Assembly: GCA_026994125.1 (NCBI GenBank)
Contig: JALWRJ010000309.1
Span: 1 to 18,176 of the forward strand
DNA length: 18,176 bases
Reading direction: 5' to 3'
Origin: Cyclobacteriaceae bacterium
Lineage (GTDB): Bacteria; Bacteroidota; Bacteroidia; Cytophagales; Cyclobacteriaceae
The position numbers and the translations under genes are program-made. Positions within the stretch are counted from its first letter, which is position 1; each line of letters starts with the position of its first letter. A model generated the notes under the pieces. It was not told the DNA's origin. It was given only the letters and a program-made list of their open reading frames with translations, and made no database searches. Of the stretch, positions 8,711 to 13,755 are shown one piece after another.

Positions 8711-10108
8711 TTACTGCTTTCGAACCCACACCTTGGGTTGTTGCCTGGCATAGGGCGCAGTAGCTTCGGGCAACCTGGCTTGTAATTGCGGCCAAATGCC
8801 TTGCAGGTCAATAATAACATCTGGGTTTGCTCTTTGCAACTGGTTATGGATAAAAACAAGATTATCGTAGTAATCTAACGCCCTAAACATAGGCTTCGAT
8901 AAACCCCAATCGTAAAAAGGGCCTGCCAATAAGGCATTTTTATATACATTTTTAGCATCCCCTAGTACCATTACCCGTTTGTTAGCCACCAAAGCCTCCA
9001 GGCTTTTAAGCTCATCCGGCACCGGTGCAGCAGAAAGCCGGGTAGCGGGTGTGGTAGTAAGTGCCCATAGATAAATAACAGGAACAACAAACAGTACAAA
9101 ACTAAGTACCACGCCTGGCACAGGTCGTACAAAAAGATTGATAAAATGCACCGTAAAAAAACTAAACACCGGTATAAAAATAACCAGTGTATAAGGCGTA
9201 AGAGGTTGGGCAAGCAACAATAGTAATAGCATGGCAAGCCCTAAAACAATAAACAACTGTGCTAACCTAAATTGGTAATTGGTAAGCCTGCGCTGCCGGC
9301 TCATACCTGCCAGCCCCAACACAAAAAACAGCATCGGAAAGCCAACAACCTTAGCTGCATCAAGCCAGGTAACATGAGAATAAAAAGTATCAGAAACTTT
9401 AAATAAAACAAAATGATGAACAAAATAGGCAGGGTGGTCACTTATTAACCAATAATAAAACCAAATGCTTAGTAAGGGCACAAAGCCTACCACTACAATT
9501 AGAAAATACCTCCGCAGCCTGGTAGATGAAAATAACATTAACAACAACACAGTAAGCGGAACAGCCAGAATAAACGGAAAATAAAACAGTGCGGCAACTC
9601 CCATATACAGGGCCATTAAAATAATATGTACATCTTTATTAGCCCTAAACTCTACCTGGCTTAACAGCTTATTTAAACCTAATAAAAACAAGGTTAAGGC
9701 CATTAATGGAGGTGATAAGGTAAAAAGAGCAGGGTGCGAACTGGTAAGCAAAACATACACGGTGGCAGGCAAGTAAGTGTTGCGCTCAAAAAGGCGCGAT
9801 TTAATGGAAAAGTTATTAATGATAATGGCTTGCAGGTAAGTTAGCAACGTACCTAACAGTAACAAGGCTACCACCGAGCGCCCAAACAAATAAGTAATAA
9901 CCTGATACACCCCGGCCGATAAAGGTGCCAAGCCGTCCCAAATAGCTACATACATGCTACCCGATTGCATGGCTTCGCCAATTACAAACCAATGTGTGGT
10001 TTCGGAATAGCTTATAGGGGCAAGCAACACAGGTAGCTTTAACACAAAAGCAATAATAGCCAAGGGCAGTAGCCGAAACGGGTCGTTTAATTTAAAATAG
10101 GATAGCAA
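8711..10108 (-). CDS. Polytopic membrane protein, DUF6427-like
   Basis: 465 residues with about 11-13 hydrophobic segments and a soluble C-terminal tail (about 375-465). The N-terminus (FKLNDPFRLLPLAIIAFVLKLP) and overall build resemble the Bacteroidota membrane family DUF6427; a distant relation to membrane glycosyltransferases cannot be excluded. No catalytic motif is recognised. The start must be TTG at 10108: a stop codon lies two codons upstream and the first in-frame ATG is residue 47. An exact TACATTTG promoter element precedes it. It lies 52 bp upstream of purK on the same strand. Function unknown. Confidence 0.8.
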   Translation of the reverse strand: MLSYFKLNDPFRLLPLAIIAFVLKLPVLLAPISYSETTHWFVIGEAMQSGSMYVAIWDGLAPLSAGVYQVITYLFGRSVVALLLLGTLLTYLQAIIINNFSIKSRLFERNTYLPATVYVLLTSSHPALFTLSPPLMALTLFLLGLNKLLSQVEFRANKDVHIILMALYMGVAALFYFPFILAVPLTVLLLMLFSSTRLRRYFLIVVVGFVPLLSIWFYYWLISDHPAYFVHHFVLFKVSDTFYSHVTWLDAAKVVGFPMLFFVLGLAGMSRQRRLTNYQFRLAQLFIVLGLAMLLLLLLAQPLTPYTLVIFIPVFSFFTVHFINLFVRPVPGVVLSFVLFVVPVIYLWALTTTPATRLSAAPVPDELKSLEALVANKRVMVLGDAKNVYKNALLAGPFYDWGLSKPMFRALDYYDNLVFIHNQLQRANPDVIIDLQGIWPQLQARLPEATAPYARQQPKVWVRKQ

Positions 10109-10130
10109 GTGTTACGAATGTAATTTGCTA

Positions 10131-10138
10131 CAAATGTA
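10131..10138 (-). promoter_or_regulatory. Candidate -7 promoter element of the membrane-protein gene
   Basis: On the minus strand this reads TACATTTG, an exact TAnnTTTG, about 22 nt before the TTG start. A T-rich stretch (CTTTTTC) lies roughly 18-22 nt upstream in place of a clear -33 TTTG. Confidence 0.4.
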
Positions 10139-10190
10139 TTAAATTAACCGCTAGAAAAAGTGAAAGTTGCAAGCGCTAAGGAAATATAAA

Positions 10191-10694
10191 ATGAAAAAAG
10201 GAGTGTTATTACGCCCACTAAAGAAAACCGACCAAAAGGCACTTGCCAAGTATGCTAATAATAAAAATTTGCAACGCTACATGCGCGATGCCATGCCTTA
10301 TCCCTACACACAAAAACAAGCCGAAGAATTTATTAATAACACATTGGCCTCCAGCCCAATTACTACCTTTGCCATTGTACACCAAAACAAATTTGTAGGG
10401 GTAGGCGGGCTAAATTTACAAACCGACATATACCGTAAATCCTGCGAAGTGGGCTATTGGATTGGCGAACCTTTTTGGGGCAGGGGCTTTGCTACGCAAG
10501 CACTTAAACTACTTACCCATTTTGCTTTTACCAAACTACAGATGGCTCGTGTGTACACCGGAGTATTTGAACCTAACCTGGCTTCCATTAAAGTGCTGCA
10601 AAAGTGTGGGTATAAACAAGAAGGCATTTTTGTAAACGCCTTATGTAAAGATGGCAAATTGTACAACGAAATACGATTTGCCCGTACTGTATAG
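10191..10694 (+). CDS. GNAT N-acetyltransferase, RimJ/RimL type
   Basis: 167 residues. Acetyl-CoA-dependent transferase of the Acetyltransf_3 type: LLRPLKKTDQKALAKYANN at the N-terminus, EVGYWIGEPFWGRGFATQAL (86-105) as the acetyl-CoA-binding motif A, and NLASIKVLQKCGYKQEGIF (129-147) as the C-terminal family block. The ATG at 10191 is preferred over a TTG at 10167: it is preceded by AAGGAAA about 8 nt upstream and gives the usual family N-terminus. The acceptor substrate cannot be deduced. It lies 25 bp before rbfA. Confidence 0.9.
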   Translation: MKKGVLLRPLKKTDQKALAKYANNKNLQRYMRDAMPYPYTQKQAEEFINNTLASSPITTFAIVHQNKFVGVGGLNLQTDIYRKSCEVGYWIGEPFWGRGFATQALKLLTHFAFTKLQMARVYTGVFEPNLASIKVLQKCGYKQEGIFVNALCKDGKLYNEIRFARTV

Positions 10695-10719
10695 CGTTAG
10701 ATTGATTACTTTTACACCT

Positions 10720-11094
10720 ATGGAAACCCAACGACAACATAAATTTTCGAGGCAAATTTTAAAAGACCTGGCTGATATATTCCAACGCCATATACAGGAT
10801 AGTTTTAAAGGCGCATTTGTAACCATTACCGATGTAACTATTAGCCCCGATTTATCCATTGCCAATGTATATGTAAGCGTTTTCCCGGTGGCTCAAAGCG
10901 ATACTGTAATGCAAATAATTGAGCAACACACCAAACGTATTCGAGGGTTATTGGGTAATGCCATTGGTAAACAAGCCCGTATTGTGCCTGCTTTGCGTTT
11001 CTTTTTAGATACCACCGAAGAGCGAGCTGCGCACATGGATAAGCTGCTGGACAACCTGGATATACCCAAAAACGAAGAAGACCCAGAAGATTGA
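10720..11094 (+). CDS. rbfA: 30S ribosome-binding factor A
   Basis: 124 residues, KH-fold small-subunit maturation factor. Visible family features are the N-terminal QRQHKFSRQILKDLADIFQR, VTITDVTISPDLSIANVYVS (the strand pair of the fold), KRIRGLLGNAIGKQARIVP and LRFFLDTTEERAAHMDKLL near the end. The frame is open further upstream, but METQRQHKFSR is the normal RbfA start. The stop overlaps the next gene's start as TTGA, so translation is coupled to the LolC/E-type permease, an adjacency I recall as common in Bacteroidota. Confidence 0.96.
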   Translation: METQRQHKFSRQILKDLADIFQRHIQDSFKGAFVTITDVTISPDLSIANVYVSVFPVAQSDTVMQIIEQHTKRIRGLLGNAIGKQARIVPALRFFLDTTEERAAHMDKLLDNLDIPKNEEDPED

Positions 11095-12314
11095 AGTTTG
11101 CTTTTACCATAGCGCGCAGGTATTTCTGGTCCAAAGAAAAGAAGAATTTTATTAACATTATTTCGATTATTTCTATGCTTGTGGTGGGCTTTTCTACCAT
11201 GGCACTTATCATTATTCTATCGGTTTTTAATGGGCTCGAAAACCTGCTGCGCGAACTATATGGCTCGTTTGACCCCGAACTAAAAGTAACTGCCCGGGTG
11301 GGCAAATCGTTTGCGTTAGATGCCGACTTTGTACAAAAAATAAATGATATTCCGGGTGTTGACCAAGTGGTTTTTACGATTGAAGACAATGCTTATGTAA
11401 AGTATAATAAATCGGAAATGGTGGCCGTAATAAAAGGAGTAAGTGCCAATTACACCCGTGTAAACCATTTAAAAGATAAGATAGTTGAAGGCAAACTAAA
11501 CTTTTGGAATGGCAACCTGCCTATGGCTGTGGTAGGGCAAGGCATTCAGTTTAGCCTGGGTATTTCTACAGCCGATGATTACAGCACTTTGCAAGTGTAC
11601 TTTCCTAAAAACCTGCGTAGTAAAAGTTTAACTACCAACAGCTCCATGAATAAAATGAACATTCCGGTAGCCGGTGTATTTGCTATTGAACGTCAATTTG
11701 ATGAAAAGTATATTTTAGTACCCATCAACTTTGCCGCACAACTTTTTAATTATAAAAACCGGGTTTCGGCTCTGGAAATTAGTGTAGCTAAGGAAAGCCA
11801 AACCCCGGAGGTACAGCAAGCTTTACAAAACTACCTGGGCAGTAAATATGTTGTTAAAAATGCCGATCAGCAACACGCTATTATTTTACGAACTGTGCGT
11901 ATAGAAAAACTATTTGTCTTTATTACGTTTATTTTTATCATTGGGGTTAGCTCCATCAATATCTTTTTTTCCTTATCTATGTTGGCTATTGATAAAAAGA
12001 AAGATATTGGCATGCTGTTTTCTATGGGGGCTACTACACGCCAGGTTCGCACTATCTTTTTAGCCGAAGGAGGGATAATTTCGCTTTCCGGGGCACTGGT
12101 TGGGTTACTGGTTGGGGTTATTATAATATTGCTGCAACACCATGTGGGCCTGGTGCAAATGGGGCTTCAAACTTCAGTAATTAATTACTATCCGGTAGCT
12201 ATGCAATGGCAGGATTTTGTGTTTACAGCCGCCAGCATTATTGCTATTACCTTGTTGGCTTCTATACAGCCGGCAATTATGGCCTCGCGTTTTACCGAGG
12301 TTGTTAAAAAGTAA
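11091..12314 (+). CDS. LolC/LolE-type ABC transporter permease (FtsX family)
   Basis: 407 residues. An N-terminal FAFTIARRYFWSKEKKNFIN leads into the first membrane segment (about 20-45), followed by a periplasmic MacB_PCD-like domain (about 50-265). Three C-terminal membrane segments (about 272-300, 318-346, 375-400) contain the FtsX block with IDKKKDIGMLFSMGATTRQV. This is the build of the lipoprotein-releasing permeases LolC/LolE, which extract lipoproteins from the inner membrane with a LolD ATPase; no lolD is in the window. The start is a TTG that overlaps the rbfA stop, and residues after it match the family N-terminus. Confidence 0.92.
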   Translation: MKFAFTIARRYFWSKEKKNFINIISIISMLVVGFSTMALIIILSVFNGLENLLRELYGSFDPELKVTARVGKSFALDADFVQKINDIPGVDQVVFTIEDNAYVKYNKSEMVAVIKGVSANYTRVNHLKDKIVEGKLNFWNGNLPMAVVGQGIQFSLGISTADDYSTLQVYFPKNLRSKSLTTNSSMNKMNIPVAGVFAIERQFDEKYILVPINFAAQLFNYKNRVSALEISVAKESQTPEVQQALQNYLGSKYVVKNADQQHAIILRTVRIEKLFVFITFIFIIGVSSINIFFSLSMLAIDKKKDIGMLFSMGATTRQVRTIFLAEGGIISLSGALVGLLVGVIIILLQHHVGLVQMGLQTSVINYYPVAMQWQDFVFTAASIIAITLLASIQPAIMASRFTEVVKK

Positions 12315-12360
12315 AAAATAGGTAGTGGAAGTATAATATCTGTTATTTATGAAAAATTAG

Positions 12361-12401
12361 CCGTATGCTACGTAAGAAGACCTTCTTATAGCATGCTATG
12401 G
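12361..12401. repeat. 41-nt interrupted dyad (long hairpin)
   Basis: The stretch can fold on itself: CCGTA/TATGG (one G-U), a 3-nt bulge, TGCTA/TAGCA, a 2-nt bulge, and TAAGAAG/CTTCTTA around a 2-nt centre. It lies 47 nt after the permease stop. No T-run follows on the + strand, so it is not a classical terminator for the rbfA operon. On the minus strand an ATTTTTC run follows. It may be an attenuator, an RNA 3' end or an insertion scar. Confidence 0.55.
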
Positions 12402-12427
12402 TTGTGACTTAAAATCGAATTAGATGT

Positions 12428-12446
12428 AATATTTTATCAAAATATT
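12428..12446. promoter_or_regulatory. Perfect palindrome upstream of the abiF-RNA promoter
   Basis: AATATTTT, a 3-nt centre (ATC), then AAAATATT: a perfect 8-bp inverted repeat ending 2 nt before the TAAATTTG element. It sits where a repressor or activator would meet RNA polymerase. An operator role is inferred; an AT-rich palindrome can also occur by chance. Confidence 0.4.
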
Positions 12447-12448
12447 CG

Positions 12449-12456
12449 TAAATTTG
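12449..12456 (+). promoter_or_regulatory. -7 promoter element of the abiF RNA/abiF unit
   Basis: TAAATTTG is an exact match to the Bacteroidota TAnnTTTG element. The -33 region is weak (no TTTG at the usual spacing). A start site about 5-7 nt downstream, near 12461-12463, would begin the transcript just before the GC-rich hairpin. Confidence 0.5.
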
Positions 12457-12460
12457 TGGT

Positions 12461-12512
12461 AACAGTACCCGAGTTGCATACCATAAGAACTGCACTCGGG
12501 TCATTCTTTTTT
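12461..12512 (+). ncRNA. Candidate abiF-type small structured RNA
   Basis: A short transcript is suggested by the promoter element at 12449 and the terminator hairpin here. The fold is ACCCGAGT/ACTCGGGT (12467-12474 with 12494-12501), a bulged T at 12475, GCA/TGC (12476-12478 with 12491-12493) and a 12-nt loop (12479-12490), followed by a T6 run at 12507-12512. It lies directly before a HEPN-domain AbiF gene. Comparative genomics has described a conserved abiF RNA motif in that position, and RNA antitoxins of HEPN or type III toxins are encoded in this way. I infer that it is the antitoxin or guide-like partner. The 5' end is estimated; I could not test a covariance model. Confidence 0.55.
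12467..12512 (+). terminator. Intrinsic terminator between the small RNA and abiF
   Basis: A GC-rich 8-bp stem with a 3-bp inner extension is followed by a 5-nt spacer and TTTTTT at 12507-12512. The T-run ends only 5 nt before the abiF ATG. Most transcripts from the 12449 promoter would stop here, and abiF would be expressed by read-through. In read-through mRNA the hairpin sits where ribosomes load. The same stem forms the body of the candidate small RNA. Confidence 0.6.
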
Positions 12513-12517
12513 AAGCT

Positions 12518-13420
12518 ATGCCTACAAAACCTGCAAAAAATGTAGCCGCTCAAATTAGCCTACTCAAAGCTCGTGGAATGGTATTTGAAGATGAAAACCA
12601 AGCCGCTCATTATTTAAGTAATATCAGTTATTATAGACTTAAAGGTTATTGGTGGGATATGCAAAGTGATCGAGTTATCCATAGCTTTTATCCAAATACT
12701 AAATTTGAAACTGTTGTAAAGAGGTATAATTTTGATAGGCATTTAAGACTAATTTTATTTAATGCTATAGAAAGAATTGAAATTGCCTTACGAACAAAAA
12801 TGGTATACCACCTATCCTTGACATATGGGGCATACTGGTATAAAGATACAAATTTGTTTTCGGACACAAATAAGCTTTCGGACAATTTAAAAAGTTTGTT
12901 TAGGGAATTTAGGTTTAGTAAAGAAATATTCATTAAAGAACATATTAGAAATTACCCGAATGATGACCCGGAATCTTGGAAAATACTTGAAATTGCTTCA
13001 TTGGGCACCTTGTCTAAATTTTATAAAAACTTAAAACACCAATTGCCAGAAAAATCTATTGTATCTAAAGAAATGGGTCTCAATTTGCATAGCGAATTAT
13101 CAAGTTGGTTAGAGGCTATATCATTCGTTAGAAATATTGTTGCTCATCACTCAAGGTTATGGAGTCGTAATATGGTAAAAAGGCCTGTTGTTAATTTAAT
13201 CAACCCAATGGGTAATTGGTTTAACAGCCCATTGCTTCCTGTTCAGAAGAAAAAACCATTTTTAATAATTTCCACCATGCTATATCTTTGCAATATGGTT
13301 TTTCCAGGACACCGTATTAAGCAAAAAATCTTAGAATTATTTAACCAAAACCCTGACATCCCCATCTACAAGCTTGGGTTTCTGAATAACTGGAATAAAG
13401 AGCCTCTATGGTGTTCATAA
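12518..13420 (+). CDS. abiF: Abi_2 family (AbiD/AbiF) HEPN abortive-infection protein
   Basis: 300 residues, full family length. Family blocks in order are AAQISLLKARG (10-20), HYLSNISYYRLKGYW (31-45), FNAIERIEIALRTKMVYHLS (81-100), PESWKILEIASLGTLSKFYK (151-170) and SSWLEAISFVRNIVAHHSRL (195-214). The last carries the HEPN RNase motif R-x4-H as Arg205-Asn-Ile-Val-Ala-His210. HEPN proteins of this type are RNA-cutting toxins in phage defence. The N-terminus PAKNVAAQISLLKARG matches the usual family start, so the ATG at 12518 is right although no Shine-Dalgarno is present. Codon use is AT-rich (GAT, CGA, ATT, TTA frequent) unlike the neighbours, which suggests transfer. An intrinsic terminator and candidate RNA lie just upstream, another terminator downstream. 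Target RNA and trigger are unknown. Confidence 0.93.
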   Translation: MPTKPAKNVAAQISLLKARGMVFEDENQAAHYLSNISYYRLKGYWWDMQSDRVIHSFYPNTKFETVVKRYNFDRHLRLILFNAIERIEIALRTKMVYHLSLTYGAYWYKDTNLFSDTNKLSDNLKSLFREFRFSKEIFIKEHIRNYPNDDPESWKILEIASLGTLSKFYKNLKHQLPEKSIVSKEMGLNLHSELSSWLEAISFVRNIVAHHSRLWSRNMVKRPVVNLINPMGNWFNSPLLPVQKKKPFLIISTMLYLCNMVFPGHRIKQKILELFNQNPDIPIYKLGFLNNWNKEPLWCS

Positions 13421-13474
13421 ACCGGAAGTTCTACCTATTACATTACAAGCCCGTAGCCCATCATATTTTTCTCT

Positions 13475-13526
13475 GTAAACCTGAATGCGATGTAAAGTTT
13501 GCACAGGTTTACCTTTTATTTTTTTT
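13475..13526 (+). terminator. Strong intrinsic terminator after abiF
   Basis: A perfect 9-bp stem, GTAAACCTG (13475-13483) with CAGGTTTAC (13504-13512), is extended inside by TGC/GCA (13486-13488 with 13501-13503). It is followed by TTTT-A-T8 at 13514-13526. It lies 54 nt after the abiF stop and closes the unit. Confidence 0.88.
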
Positions 13527-13530
13527 ATAA

Positions 13531-13600
13531 GTAGGTCTTGCTGAAAAACTTATTAGCTCTTCACTATCACAGTCTGTTATCTTTAAATTTAGGGATTAAA
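13531..13600 (-). repeat. Dispersed intergenic repeat, copy B (inverted)
   Basis: Read on the minus strand this matches window positions 2-70: an exact 16-bp block at 13585-13600 and an exact 13-bp block at 13537-13549, with diverged sequence between. It begins 4 nt after the T-run of the abiF terminator. The region 13421-13755, about 335 nt, holds this copy, the abiF terminator, a partial copy at 13649 and an end-like motif at 13726. I see no gene in it. Confidence 0.7.
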
Positions 13601-13648
13601 ATGCAAGCTTTCTAAAGCATATCTGCCAAATAGGAAGGCACTTGGGAA

Positions 13649-13669
13649 TTTTTCAGATAACCCTAAATA
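13649..13669 (+). repeat. Partial repeat copy C (right end only)
   Basis: Matches window positions 52-72 at 18 of 21 positions (shared TTTTTCAG and CCCTAAATA). It lies in opposite orientation to copy B. Together B's outer end (AGGTCTTGCTGAAAAA) and this end (reverse complement AGGGTTATCTGAAAAA, 12 of 16 identical) could be the termini of a roughly 135-bp non-autonomous element. No target-site duplication is evident. Confidence 0.5.
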
Positions 13670-13725
13670 GCTAATCTTTAAAAAAAGAATAAGTACTTTA
13701 TTACTAAAACTCAAGTTATAAGTAT

Positions 13726-13745
13726 GGTCTTGTTGCACAAAAGTT
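13726..13745 (+). repeat. Insertion-sequence-end-like motif
   Basis: GGTCTTGTTGCACAAAAGTT resembles the outer end of copy B (GGTCTTGCTGAAAAACTT) with a small insertion. It also has the look of a terminal inverted repeat of DDE-type insertion sequences. No transposase or second end is visible, so it may be a remnant or coincidence. It lies 11 nt from the helicase stop codon. Confidence 0.25.
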
Positions 13746-13755
13746 GGCAATATTT

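Noticed and set aside
12467..12512. The hairpin as simply the terminator of the rbfA-permease operon
   Set aside because: It lies more than 150 nt past the permease stop, behind an exact promoter element, and directly before abiF. A terminator of the abiF RNA fits better, though the simpler reading is not excluded.
12518..13420. AbiF as a Cas13-type CRISPR effector
   Set aside because: The protein is 300 residues with one HEPN motif, and no repeat-spacer array is visible anywhere in the window.
13421..13755. A broken transposase gene beside the repeats
   Set aside because: No frame in this stretch gives a transposase-like peptide; only end-like motifs are seen.
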